Of a DNA stretch of 64,000 nt, positions 10,636-21,988 are shown one piece after another. The stretch is from Kalaharituber pfeilii (taxonomy: Eukaryota; Ascomycota; Pezizomycetes; Pezizales; Pezizaceae). The position numbers and the translations under genes were made by a program. The stretch covers positions 372,001-436,000 of the forward strand of contig WHUZ01000028.1 in assembly GCA_015179045.1 (NCBI GenBank), in the 5' to 3' direction. Every line of letters begins with the position of its first letter. Positions within the stretch are counted from its first letter, which is position 1. The notes under the pieces were generated by a model. That model did not search any database. It had not been told where the DNA came from and was given only the letters and a program-made list of their open reading frames with translations.

Positions 10636-11969
10636 AGCTATAAATGGAGTGCCAGTCAGAAGTTGTCGAGAGCCCCTGCTGATTTGCCTCGGTAGCACAT
10701 TTATAGGCCAGCGTCGAATCGCTGCAGTTTGCTGCAGTTAATTAAGTTGCACCGCTTAATGTCTCCACAAGTCCCCATAATTCGCCTAGAGATGCTTCAT
10801 CTGAGATAACTGTGTTGATACCTTCTGCAGGATGTTATCTTGTCGAATTCTATCCATCAAGGGTTGAATGTCTCTGATGAATTGTGCGAGGCTGAAGAGT
10901 ACACAGAGTCTGGCTTGACAATGCACACCATGCTGGTAACCGCTGTGATACTTAAACTTCTCACAACCTTCCCATGTTGCCTTTCAGGATTCGAATTAAA
11001 AATAGCACAAGGGTGAAAAAAACGAGGGTACATGTTCCTATTTTGAATGGAACCATTCAACCTTAAACAAGTTTTATCTGGGAGCTCCAAGAATCGACAG
11101 GGGGTGAATAAGGTTATCCAACTGCCGGCCAGATTAAAAAGTGCGAGGTTATATATCTATCGAAGTTGTGTGATGGGACAATTTACAAGGAAACAGCGTT
11201 GGTAGATAGATCTGTTCTGGCCCACCGACGAACATTTTCCGGTTCGCGAACCGGTCATATGTTTTTCACGGGGCCAGCCCAGCCACGAACACCTGGCCCA
11301 GCTGCGAACCTGAATGTACCTCTATGTCCCTATGTGTAATATATATATTCGCTTATGATTTAATGTAATAGTGATATATTCATAAAGCTACCCGAGCAGT
11401 TTCTGCAGCCTTCTATCCCCCTATGCAGTCATCTATGAACATATGAAAATAAGGAAAAATAGAAAAGTAGAATAAAATTCTGCATCCTATTGACGCACGA
11501 TCTTTAATAGTAGTGGAGGAAGAAAAACAAAGCCGGCATAGAACCTACAACCTCTGATAGTAATATAGAGAGAAAGAGATAACATCAATGCACAACAGAA
11601 CGTTGTCCCGCAATCCTAACTAGCCATATGGGACCATCAGAGAACTCAAGTATGCAAAATTCACTTTGCCAGTCGAGGTGTCCTATCCCACTTATACTTG
11701 TCGTACTTCAGCCATTTTCCTCCTAATCCCGCTCTCGCTGGGTTTGAATCTGCCCGGACTTTGGGTTTACTTTGCTCCTGTGGTAAAATATAGGGGTGAT
11801 AATGAGGCATACGATAAGACTGACTTCCTTGATGACCATTTCAATACAAGATGACTCTTCCAGACCCACATAAATACCCAGAGGAATACATAACACGAAG
11901 TTGCATAGCACAGCCCGCCTCACGGCCCCCCACTGACATCCGGCAGTATAAGTCAACTCCGATGAGATC
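10636..11969. other. Intergenic stretch with a dispersed palindromic module
   Basis: No gene is supported. At 11213-11256 there is a 43-bp module (tggcccaccgacgaacatt followed by ggttcgcgaacc) that recurs inverted near 26187-26228. The rest is AT-rich and featureless to me. Confidence 0.4.
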
Positions 11970-12135
11970 GACCCATCTAGTGAGCCGCACGAGCTAGCTC
12001 GGCTCGAGCCAGCGAGCCTTGATTACATGATATTGATAACTAATCTAAACTATTCTACCGCTTCATCCTCCTCGCCGCTATCCGCTAAATTCACTATTTC
12101 TGTCTAAAAAGTTGAATGACACCTTCACGAGTTTT

Positions 12136-12286
12136 TTTTCTTCGCTGGGGTCAAGTTCTAGAAGCTAGGAGAGCGGGGGCGATGGCGCGTGGGGGCCATG
12201 TACGTAGAGAGTTTAGCCTGTCTCCGGGCTATGAGGGCTTGCCCAGGGACCCTGCCATGGCCACGTGCTACAAGCGGGGTTGTGTG

Positions 12287-12320
<34 letters not shown>
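12136..12320 (+). mobile_element. S-family retroelement copy with TSD
   Basis: The S 3' half (gcctgtctccgggct, gcccagggaccctgccatgg, caagcggggttgtgtgat) is followed by A(about 30). It sits between 15-bp direct repeats, accttcacgagtttt, at 12121-12135 and 12321-12335 in the left arm of the hAT element. It shares its last 110 bp with the S copies at 15.8 kb and 37.5/44.5 kb. Confidence 0.9.
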
Positions 12321-12325
<5 letters not shown>

Positions 12326-12456
12326 CACGAGTTTTGTTATAGAGTTTCAGAATATCTCTATGTATAGTACGAGCTGACATTTTCTGAACTTTGGGGTTGC
12401 AATATTGGAGGAGCTCTAGAAGTGATGCCTTTTCTGCTACTTTGATTGGTGAATTT

Positions 12457-12977
12457 TTTTTTTTTTTTTTTTTTAATATCATTAGTCGCGTGCCGCCCTA
12501 TGGGCTATGGCGATGGTTTAGTTACAGGAATAAGATGAAATGGTGTAAGGAGATATAAGGGAGTAGCTTTCATGGAATCTGACTAGAATAAAAAGTAAAG
12601 ATGAGAAGGGAAAGGGTCTATTGTTCCGCCCAGTCCAATATGTCCACCAATTTGTCTCCGTTGCTGTCTTCTTGCTTTTTGGGTCGGCAGAGGTCGTCTT
12701 CGCCTTTCGGGCATTTCTGTCTCCAGACCCTGCATTGTGTTAGTATGTGCCGGGTGGTTTCGTTGTCTTCGCCGCACCGTCGACATTCCGGACTGTCTGC
12801 GGTGCCGATTTTGTGCGTAAGCCCTTTCCACCGAGGATCCCGGCTAGAGTCGCGACCCTGCTGCCGTTATCGCCATACATAGTCCACAGGGCGGCAAGCG
12901 ATTAATAATATTCAAAAAAAAAAAAAAAAGACCCTGCTGCCGAGACGTTGTAGTGGTCTGTAAGTCATATTTAGTCT
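12457..12977 (-). mobile_element. LINE E: 5'-truncated LINE copy in the hAT element
   Basis: T-run, tail hairpin, then on the minus strand the ORF2 C-terminus: NMTYRPLQRLGSRVATLAG, then a finger read as CRRCGEDNETTRHILTQC. The 8-bp repeat gtgaattt at 12449-12456 and 12978-12985 marks the junctions. The sister arm of the same hAT keeps the uninterrupted target (gattggtgaatttgtt, near 13727), which confirms the insertion. It carries a nested micro-insertion at 12867-12929. Confidence 0.9.
12867..12929 (+). mobile_element. 63-bp LINE tail insertion nested in LINE E
   Basis: About 47 bp of LINE tail (ttatcgccatacatag, gggcggcaagcgattaat) plus A(about 16) lies between 13-bp repeats, gaccctgctgccg, at 12854-12866 and 12930-12942. 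Confidence 0.92.
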
Positions 12978-13360
12978 GTGAATTTGTTAAGATAAGACAG
13001 CGGCAAAGGAGTTCACGATAGTGTTTCGGAAAAGCCCTCTGGTTTAGCTCGCTTTGTTGGAATCATCATATCAAATAGTATTTGTCACTTCAATTCTGTG
13101 CCGTTACTAGTTGACACCACAAGTTCTGAAAGGTGAGTAATTTCCTCAATTGTGACTTCCGAAAATTGCGAAGTAACATGAATGGGGTTATTGTACGGCT
13201 TTTGACTTGCCAAGTCTTGGAACAATGCATACATAATTTTGTACTCATTATCTGATATTTTTCGCTGCAAAATCATATATCTTTCATACAGGTAACTATG
13301 ATGAAGAGAGTTTAAAACAGTTTGCTGATCTTAACTGAAGAATATCGGCCAGCTAGGCTG

Positions 13361-14108
13361 TAGTGAGCGGCACGAGCTAGCTCGAGCCGAGCTGGAGGGT
13401 AAGCTCGAGCTCGTCAAATAGAAGGTGAGCTCGAGCTTAATTACATGATATTGATAACTAATCTAAACTATTCTACAGCTTTATCCTCCTCGCCGCTATC
13501 CACTAAATTCAGTTTTTCTTCTACATTTACTCCTGCTGCAAGTTCCTCCACTGCTTCCTTCAGCTCATCAACATTGAGCCAGGACTTTAGTCTTTAAGTA
13601 CATAATAGCGCTCATAGTCCCATCTTCCATTCCGTTTCGGCGCTTGTTGAGAACTTTGCCTTTTCTAAACTTTAGGGTTGCAATATTGGAGGAGCTCTAG
13701 ATATGATGCCTTTTCTCATAGTTTGATTGGTGAATTTGTTGAGATAAGAAAGCGGCAAAGGAGTTCACAATACGTGTTTCAGAAAAGCCCTCTGGTTTAG
13801 TCGCTTTGTTGGAACCATCATCTCAAATGGTATTCGTCGCTGCAATTCTGTGGCGTTACTAGCTGACGCGAAAGTGGAACTGATGTATGTGACTTCCGAA
13901 AATAGTGAAGTAACATGGATGTGGTTGTTCCACAGCTTTTGACTTGCCAAGTCTTGAAACAATGCACACATATAAAATTTCGTGCTCATTATCTGATATT
14001 TTTCGCCGCAAAATCATACATCTTTCATACAGATAACTATGATGATGAGAGTTCAAAACAGTATGCTGATCTTTAACTGAAGAATAGTGGCCAGCTAGGC
14101 TGGCAAGA
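13361..14108. repeat. Second copy of the hAT left arm (tandem partial duplication)
   Basis: It starts with the hAT terminus and follows the same order as 11978-13360 without its inserts: tgattacatgatattgat, ctcctcgccgctatcc, ggttgcaatattggagg, agcggcaaaggagttcac, and the end-of-arm motif gccagctaggctg. The first copy measures about 686 bp once its inserts are removed, close to this one. The junction gccagctaggctg/tagtgagcgg has no TSD, so it is a duplication or a dimer rather than a nested insertion. Confidence 0.7.
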
Positions 14109-14639
14109 AAGGCATTATAATTGATATAGAATTCGTTGTCATATTGATAAATTGCTAATGTAGTATAAGAAACAAGAATCTTGAAGTGTAGTCTGAGGAT
14201 TAAGGGTCTCGAAGCATAGTATGAGTCTTGAAGCCTTGATATTGGGTAGTAGTAAAGAAAAAAGAATTTTAAGAGGATAGAGAGAATAGAGAGGCCTAAT
14301 ATACACTCTTTTACTATGCAACTTACCTTCTAAAGACCTTGAGAGATATTAAACATAAAAGACTTGATATAGGTCTATGTAATTGAACCACTTTTGATAT
14401 TTATAGAAGTTGTTGGCAGGTCGGAATGAGCTCCGAGTCTCTAATTTATTACCATGTTAGGTATTTACAGTTTATGAAACCCTGCGCTGGCTAAGCGTTT
14501 TAGCGAGCTGTCAAGAGAAACACTAGCGTGATCTTGGCTGTCTTAAGCTCGAGCTGGCTCGGCTCGTGCCGCTCACTAGACCCATCATATCTGATTGGTT
14601 ATTGAATATCCGACTGGACATTACTGCTGATCTCTCGGG

Positions 14640-15400
14640 TCATACACCTTAGTTAGTCATAGTTTCCAATAGCTCCTCTAAGTATATCACAACTGAGTTA
14701 GTAATTTTCTCCTCATCTATAAGCGGCGGCAAGCGATTAATGAAATTAAAAAAAAAAAAAAAAAAAATCATCTATAAGCTTTTCTGTATTTTTCAGCTAT
14801 CGAATCTCAGTGATCCATGCTAACTTCCTGTCCTCAGCTTGCAGCCAATTGCAGACATTGCCTAGGTTCTTCCTCAGAGCAATTTTATCTACCATAATGG
14901 TAAGATGCGAGCATCACTGAGTCTGTGGTGGTGTACATCTCTAGAACTCTTCCATAGTAATATATGTCATATCACCTTCCTCTGATCAACTGGTGGGACA
15001 GGTAGGTAGATGCGGTGATGTACACCTCTGGAATTGTTCTGTAGTGATATATCCCATATCAACTTCCTACGAAGGACTAGGCAAGGAAGCGAGAGCGGGG
15101 AGGTACTGGTAGCTGTCGGAGTGAGATGCCTGGATCCTGCTATCTTTTTTGCTGCTTTGCTGTCTAGCTTTGGCTTTCTTGGAAATTCTTGCCACTTTTC
15201 GGAGGCCTGAGATGTGTTCAGAGATTGTGGATGCTGCTGGCGTTTCCGGAGGTTATTTGCCTTGGGAGGCGGTTCCACTGGTCCCACTGAGTGTAGCACT
15301 TGGACAGAGCTCGTCAATACCTGTGACGGTTCTGGTGTTGGCTCCACCTTCGAGCAGCATGTGTATTGGAAGGTCAGCGCCGAGGTGGTAATTCAAGTGT
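14640..15400 (-). pseudogene. Old relic of the ORF1-only retroelement protein (HAL-like copy 4)
   Basis: A minus-strand frame from 15347 begins MEPTPEPSQV and is Pro-rich, then reads RKPKLDSKAAKKIAGSR, matching the KKIAST region of the protein at 23.2 kb. After frame breaks it reads KIALRKNLGNVCNWLQ and TNSVVIYLEE, the counterparts of GIALRKDLGKVRQWLE and TSSAVVYLEK in the younger copies. It carries stops, a local about 90-bp duplication (14925-15075) and the micro-insertion at 14725-14767. No tail or TSD is visible. It is much more diverged than the other three copies, so the family is old. Confidence 0.65.
14725..14767 (+). mobile_element. 43-bp LINE micro-insertion (23 bp + poly(A))
   Basis: Only the last 23 bp of the LINE (from ggcggcaagcg) plus A20 were inserted, between 12-bp repeats, tcatctataagc, at 14713-14724 and 14768-14779. 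It starts inside the 3' strand of the tail hairpin. Confidence 0.92.
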
Positions 15401-15756
15401 AGGTGCTATCTCGGCAACCACTTTAACCTGGCTGAGCTGTAGCGTCTGTGATTGTTTGTATTTAAGTTAGCAACTAACTGTCTTAAGTGTGATGGCAACC
15501 ATAATAAACCTACTTGGCGATACCAGATTGAAATGTCGTTACTAAATGTTATTCCAGATTAGACAGCAATCCATAAATTCTCAGTTGAGGAATCAAATAC
15601 ATATAAATGAAGAAGTGTCCATATTAGAATAACTGTGAAATAAATATATTTCATACATTTGAAATGTTAATTTAGATGGGATAGAATCTCTTAGTTGCAA
15701 TTGATAGTACTGAAAACACGTTAGTTTGGGGTGACATACTGCCGATATGTGCGACC

Positions 15757-15758
<2 letters not shown>
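15401..15758. other. Short AT-rich intergenic stretch
   Basis: Nothing recognised between the ORF1-like relic and the S element. Confidence 0.4.
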
Positions 15759-15801
<43 letters not shown>

Positions 15802-16035
15802 GTAACCCTGCTAGCAGCGCCATGCCATGGCAGGGTCGCTGGGCAAGCCCTCAAAGCCCGGAGACAGGCTTGACAAAGAAAGTTCTATATACACCTCCCC
15901 TTTCCACCCCCTTCTAAAACCTGATTCCAGAAACTTCCGGACCGTTCTTCTGGTTTCTGCATCAGGGAGGCTCCCCTATATCTCTCCACCTCTCCCCCCT
16001 CCCCTCTCCTCCACACCTTCACAGCCCGAGGTACA
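15759..16035 (-). mobile_element. S-family retroelement, longest uninterrupted copy (S1)
   Basis: Read on the minus strand: a G-rich 5' part (gaggggaggggggagagg), a middle section (ggtccggaagtttctggaa, aggttttagaag), then aagcctgtctccgggctt, ccctgccatggcatggcgc, gggttacgtgat and poly(A) of about 36. It parallels the split copy at 37517-44545 over its whole length, so these roughly 240 bp approximate the unit. No ORF of note and no clear tRNA- or 5S-like promoter box was found, so SINE or LINE 3'UTR origin is undecided. A TSD is not obvious. Confidence 0.75.
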
Positions 16036-16474
16036 TAACTAGTGCTTAGTCATTATCGAAGCAAATGTCCGCCCTCCTCCGCATACAGATGTCCCCAACC
16101 ATACCAGACACTTTGTTGCTAAATTAAAAACATTGATGGCAATTAAAACAGGGGAGTCTGTGCATTTTTGCATGTTACACAACATATCTCAGACCTTGTC
16201 CTGTCACACCAGACTAACTTCTTGTGACTAGGGATTGTTCGCACACAGTTATAGTATCGTGCAGGGATATGAGCGCTGAGTGGACACCAAGTGATCCATT
16301 CGTCATGGAGGAACTGCACACAGTCTCAATTTCTGGTCGTTGCTGCCAATAGGAGCGCTGCGGGGTAGCAGTAGTTTGCCTTTCATTGAACCGCGAATTC
16401 AACCTCCCACTCCACCTCTTCATCACGACCACTGTGGTAAGCTTATCGAACGTCACCACTGCGAAAGTTCACAA
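16036..16474. other. Upstream region of the NLR gene
   Basis: The 5' flank of the NLR gene. No repeat family is seen. An open frame runs upstream of the chosen ATG from 16340, but it lacks an ATG before 16475. Confidence 0.4.
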
Positions 16475-19400
16475 ATGGGTAAGAAAGAACTGAAAGTAGC
16501 GTCTCCGGCGGAGTCATCGCGAGCCCACATCAAAGCGACTTTCAGAGCCGACCAGCAAAGCTTGGCGCCCCCGGAGAACCACGAAAATTCTACGTCAGGA
16601 TCCTCATCTCCGCAATTCCGCTGTAGCCTCAGCACTGGCGCTGCTCCAACTGTCCCCGCGCTCAAGGTATTGGCGGGCGTATCAGCCACCCCTGAAGCAC
16701 TTAACCGCTCGAAAGAACAAATCGGGGATAACACTATTGCTGCGGCTTCTAGTTCAATTCATCTGCCAGCCAAAAGCCAGCAGACAACTCCTGTTAAGTC
16801 ATCAACTCCCCCTTTGATTGAAGCGTCCTCCCCGCAGGGTTTTAGCTCGCAGCTACAATTGCAAAACAAACGCCAACATGTAGATGTTTTCATCAAAGAG
16901 CTACAACGTGCGCATGCAGACAACAAACTCCAACGTTGGCGTTATACCAATAGGCATGGAGAGGAGGTTGTTGTAATCGAGCGCCTTGGGCGAATTCTGA
17001 AGAGTGTTGAGGAGTATGCAAGAATTGTAGATGTGACCATACAGCATAGCCCCCAGATAACAGCTCTTGTGTGGGCTAGCGTTAGGGCAATTTTAGCAGT
17101 AGGTTCGCTGGCAGCTCACGTGTTAGTGCTTATGCTTACTAGTCGAGCAGATTGCGCTTAATCGTGTTCAACTCATGGAGAATCTAGAATTCACTCTTGC
17201 AACCATCGTGCAAAAGCTAGCTATATGTGAATTTTACGCCCACATATATGCGAGCACAAGAAACTTTGCCTTACATTCGATAGAAATGTCGCAGACATTG
17301 CAACGGACTCTAGATGCTGCCTTGCCAGAATTTTATGACGCGGTACTAGCGTTTACTCGCCGCGCCCAACAGTATTTTTGTGGTTCAATCCCAGGTACGT
17401 GCATGGTATCACTAAATGGTTGCTTTAGGTCCTAAGTTATGCCCTAACCGTCGTGCATGCGAAATGTTGTAGTGAGGAGGCAAATTGGAAACCTTTTCAA
17501 GCCATTTTCGGTTTGGATTCAGCCAGTTTTGGACGAGATATTAACGAAGGAGATGGTTGTTCGAGGCTGCGCAGATAGGACTACAATGGAGAGAATGATG
17601 CGTAAGCGACCGGCTCGAATACAAGTTCCCAATTAGTTTGAAATCGTACTGACCAGATACAGAAAATGTCCAGAATCTTGAACGGATGGAAAGTATCCTT
17701 ATTGGAATCAACAAGGAAATGGCCTCTTTGGCCAAAGTTGACGGTATGTTGCAATGTGTATATCTTGCAAATGGCGTTTATAAATATATGCGACTGACAA
17801 AAATTATAGAACTCTTAAGTGTAACAAAAAGGAACCTGGACATGACGGAAGAGATCAGGGATATGCTACATGGGTTAAGCCTTGAGGTTCGGGCTGTTGA
17901 ATCGTTGGGTTAGTCTAACAAAGCCCAGAGGATTGCAAATGTGTGCCTAGAACTCTTGCTGACATGAGGACATAGAGCACCATCAGCGTCAGATCTTTCA
18001 GGTGCCCACACTGGATGCCAGCTTGCAACAGCTCAAGGACGATTACCTAGCTACCCATGAGTTTATGGAAGAGTTTCAGCTCAATTTATATATGCCGCCG
18101 GAGGCGATGGCACGCCCTCACGATGATGAACGATTTGATTTAGGGCAGTTTATTCGCAACTTCTTGAAACAAGAAAAAGCGAAGGTCTGCTTGATCCAGG
18201 GGCCAGCTGGGTCAGGAAAGTCGACATTCAACCATCATCTTGCCCGTCAGCTTTGGTCAGAATACGAAGTCGCACCAGATAAAGGAGTTGCAGTGATTCC
18301 ATTATTCATAAGACTAGCCAGCATAGTGAATCCAGCATTTTATAATCACGATTTGATTGCTGCATATTTCGTGGATCGGGATTTCACTGAAGAGCAAATT
18401 GCTTTCGCCCGGAGCACTAGGCAATTCGTTTTCATTCTTGATGGGTACGATGAAATCGAAAAACGAGACCGAAACTTTTATGCCGATAACAAGCTCGAGA
18501 AGTGGAAGGCCAAGATTATTATCACGAGCCGGTCGGAGTATTTAAACTCTGGTTATAAAAACAAATTCCATCCCCCAGGCCAACCCTATCTCTTGTGGGA
18601 GTGCTACCTTGCACCGTTCTCCTCTTCCACGATCAAAACCTATATTGCTCGGCATGTAGAGGCAAAGCCCACTGGCCTCTCTGTTGAGGATTATAATCGA
18701 TATCTTGTGCAGACCGAGATAAAGGAGCTAATCGCTAATCCTTTTCTCCTCCGCATGGTCATGATAGTGTCTCCGACCATTGACCAAGGTAACCTTAAGC
18801 GCGTGTTTCTGTATTCACAGTTTGTCCAACATTGGCTGTGCCAAGCGGAGGCACGATTAGTGAATATTCAATTAACAGAACCTCAGAGACGTGCATTTGA
18901 ACGATTGTGTGAGGAAACATTTACTCTACAAGCACAGCTTTATTGTCAAGAGTTTGCTTTGGCACTCTATCGACACAAAACTCTTGAAGCGTCATATAAC
19001 AACCTCAAATATGGTTCCGCTAATGAGCAGGCTTCTATCTGGAAACGGTTGCTAGGCAACAACGATGACGAAACACGACTCTTGCGTTTCAGTTCGCCGC
19101 TCATTCGACAAATGCAATCGTACCGGTTCTTACACAAGTCTCTCCGTGACTTCTTTATCGCCCAGTCCATATGGGAAGATCCGTTCCTGGTACAACCTAC
19201 AGCACAAGCACTGCTCAACGAGTTTCATATTGGCGATGACCCTGGAGTTCTTGACTTCATCGTTGAATACGGTACAGACAACACAGTATTGCAGCGACAG
19301 TTGTTGGCCTATGTGGAGCGTTCCAAGATAGATCGTGGGGTCTCCTGCGCTGCCTCCAATGCAATGACGATATTGGTTAAAGTTGGGATGCGGTTCGTTG

Positions 19401-21739
19401 CGCATGATCTCCGTGGAATCCAAATTCCTGGAGCAGATTTGAGCTTTGGCTGGTTTGACAACGTTCAGCTTCAAGATGCGGACTTGAGCCGTGTCAGGTT
19501 GCAAGGGACATGGTTGAGAGGAGCAAACCTGAGTAATGCTAAAATGGAGGGCATTTGGTGCGGGGAAATGCCATTCGTGTGTTTTGGCAACCCTGCCTTT
19601 AACGGGTTTACTGCGGCTTACGCATGTGCAGCGAACGCTAATCTGCTCGTTTTAACGATACTGGGTAGGGACCTCAAGTGCACTGGGGATCGGAAGGGGT
19701 TGTCTGTCATTGTGTGGTCGATTACCAGTAAACTGGTCATAGCTCATGCTCATGTGGATGCACCTTTGGACACTTTATTCCGTTCGGCGTTCTCGCAGAC
19801 CGGCCAGTTACTGGCTGTAACAGGGGGCAGACGGCTTGTGCTGTTCTCTACTCCACAGTTAGAAGCTATTTTGGTACATACTTTCGACGAGTATCAAGCT
19901 CCTCAATATTTTAACGAAGTTGCTATATCCCCAAATGGAGAGTTTCTTGCATTAGCAACAGCTACACCTCATTCTGAATTTACTACCGGGCTGCTGCTCT
20001 GGTCAATTCCTGAGCGAAAAACCGTACGCTCGTTTAGCAGTACTGGAACCAGACTGAGAATTTCTGACCTTGTGTGCTCGCCGGATGGGGAGTTGATTGC
20101 TTTAGGTTGCGTCGACTCAATGGTGATACTGTGTGCATTTGAGGGCGAGCGACCGAGCCATGATGTTGCGGATCATCAAGTGCTAACGGCGCACACAGCT
20201 GATAATGCGAGTGCCCTTACCATCTCACCTGACGGACAGTTAATTGCCTGCGCCAGTACGGTCAACACCGTGGAACTCTGGTCAGTTGCCCATTTGAAAC
20301 TGGTACATTGCTTCCACCATGATCATCATGAAGTACGTTCCGTGGCGTTCTCGAGTGATAGTCGCTTGCTAGCGTCAGCAGGTGACTATGTCATATATGT
20401 GTGGGAGATTCCACATAAACAACTTCTCTACACCTTCAGTGCATACTATTTGCGATCAGTCACATTCGTCTCTGATAGGAACTTGGTTTGGGTAACCAGG
20501 CAGGGTGTGGAAGTCAGACCTATTTCCCATCGGCGGCTAGATCTCACCAACCCGCGGACCCATTGGACTTCCGGAAGTGTAACTTGTGTGGCCTTCTCAC
20601 CGGATGGTCTGCTGTTAGCGACTGGCACTAGTGACAAGATCATAGGACTCTGGTGTGTCGTACACAATCATTATAAACTCGTCCATGTTTTGGAGGGGCA
20701 TTCAGACCGGGTGCGGTGTCTCGCTTTCTCACCCAGCGGTCACTTACTGGCATCAGGGAGTAAGGACAGTATACGACTCTGGACCATTGAGCACAATGCT
20801 TACAAACTCGTCCATGTATTGAACTGGCATTCAGCTGAGATAAAAGCTTTGGCTTTCTCACCTGACGGTCAATTGCTGGCATCGGGAGGGCTCGGGAGTG
20901 TAGGACTCTGGTCTGTCGCCCACAATAATTATGAGCTCGTCAACACTTTTAGAAGGGATTCAGGCTGGGTACGGTATGTAGCTTTCTCCCCTGATAGTCA
21001 GCTGCTGGTTTTCTCGGGTGATTCCATGCCTGTAACACTCTGGCCTGCTCCATTCCATGATTGCCAATTTGTCTCTCCTGTGAGAGGGCATCCGGAATGG
21101 AGAGGCAGTGCAGCCTTCTCACCCGATCGTCAGCTGCTGGCAGTAGGGGATGATAGCACTATACAACTCTGGTCTATCGCAAAGAATGCTTACAGGCTTG
21201 TCCACATTTTGAAAGCACATGCAAACACCTTTACAGTGGCCTTTTCACCCGACGGCCAGCTGCTGGCATCAGCGGATCTTGAAGGGACAGTTAGATTCTG
21301 GTCTGTCGTACACAGTGATTACAGACTTCTCCATGTTTTGAGCAAGTGTGGACCCGTAAGGGCGATGGCGTTCTCACCAGATGGTCAGATGCTTGCATCA
21401 ATTACTTATGACGGTACTGTAAGACTCTGGTCCGTTGCTCACAATACAAGTTGCTCAAGGAGGGACCAGCTGCAGCAAACTGGGTCTGCGCTGTTCAAAA
21501 AGCTCAACTTATTTCGCGCAGACAGTCACCGCTCACTGGATATCGCTTTCGTGTGGGCCATCCGGGACCCTTTGCGGCTTATCGCGGAAGGGACAGTCGT
21601 TCAAGGCGTCACAGGGCTTAATTCAACAGATGTTAAGCTGCTCATGCATCGGGGGGCCATTGGAAAAGTAGGTACATCAGGGATAAAGGCTATGATCAAA
21701 GTAATGATTAGAAATCTGGGCTTGAAGTTAACAGCCTAA
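16475..21739 (+). CDS. NLR-like NTPase: N-terminal helical domain, NACHT, pentapeptide repeats, 14 WD40 repeats
   Basis: Exons, in phase throughout: 16475-17098, 17151-17394, 17473-17601, 17663-17743, 17810-17908, 17976-21739, giving 1646 residues. Introns are 52, 78, 61, 66 and 67 nt with GT-AG ends. Residues 1-150 are Ser/Pro-rich. About 155-390 form a helical domain with the fungal NLR N-terminal pattern (SPQITALVWASVRAIL, KPFSVWIQPVLDEI). NACHT: P-loop GPAGSGKS near 467, Walker B ILDGYDEI near 546. Around 870-925 are pentapeptide-like repeats (GADLS, DADLS, GANLS). From about 935 to 1555 I count 14 WD40 units of the type FSPDGQLLASG...LW, enough for two seven-blade propellers. By family it should be a cytosolic STAND switch in non-self recognition or programmed cell death; the ligand is unknown. 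No frame breaks were seen, so it is probably intact. Confidence 0.9.
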
Positions 21740-21988
21740 TCTCCCGTCATACTCACATGAAATCGATGAAACAGTCAAAATTGATGGTTATACTTGTTAG
21801 GAGGTGTATTGCATGTGGATTTTTTCTTTTTTTCCCCTCATCAAAGCTTTCATTTCGTACATCATTTTCAACGCTAGGATTTATGTTATACTTTGTTCCA
21901 CATCCTGCTTCTTTTAGCGGTGTAACTCTGATATACTGACAGGAATGGCCTAGGAGCTGTGGCAGGGACTGGCTGCTGGAAGACAGGG
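21740..21988. other. 3' flank of the NLR gene
   Basis: Short AT-rich flank ending at the T-run of LINE G. No feature is recognised. Confidence 0.4.

Larger units (their letters stand above)
11978..14578. mobile_element. hAT-type DNA transposon relic with tandemly repeated left arm
   Basis: The ends are inverted copies of TAGTGAGCSGCACGAGC (11978 onward, and the reverse ending at 14578). They are bounded by a perfect 8-bp TSD, gacccatc, at 11970-11977 and 14579-14586, which fits the hAT superfamily. Inside, the left end recurs at 13361 and the following about 740 bp repeat the first arm, so the element holds a partial tandem duplication. The minus strand keeps scraps of a protein (ILQRKISDNEYKIMYALFQDL near 13270-13210, with a sister copy near 13995) that may be a decayed transposase. 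It is interrupted by an S insertion (12136-12320) and LINE E (12457-12977). Confidence 0.85.

Noticed and set aside
13359..14578. A second complete hAT nested in the first
   Set aside because: The internal terminus at 13361 has no matching 8-bp TSD at its other side; a partial tandem duplication explains it better.
15759..15794. Poly(T) as a transcription terminator
   Set aside because: It is the poly(A) tail of a minus-strand S retroelement; the same holds for the other T-runs that adjoin LINE or S tails.
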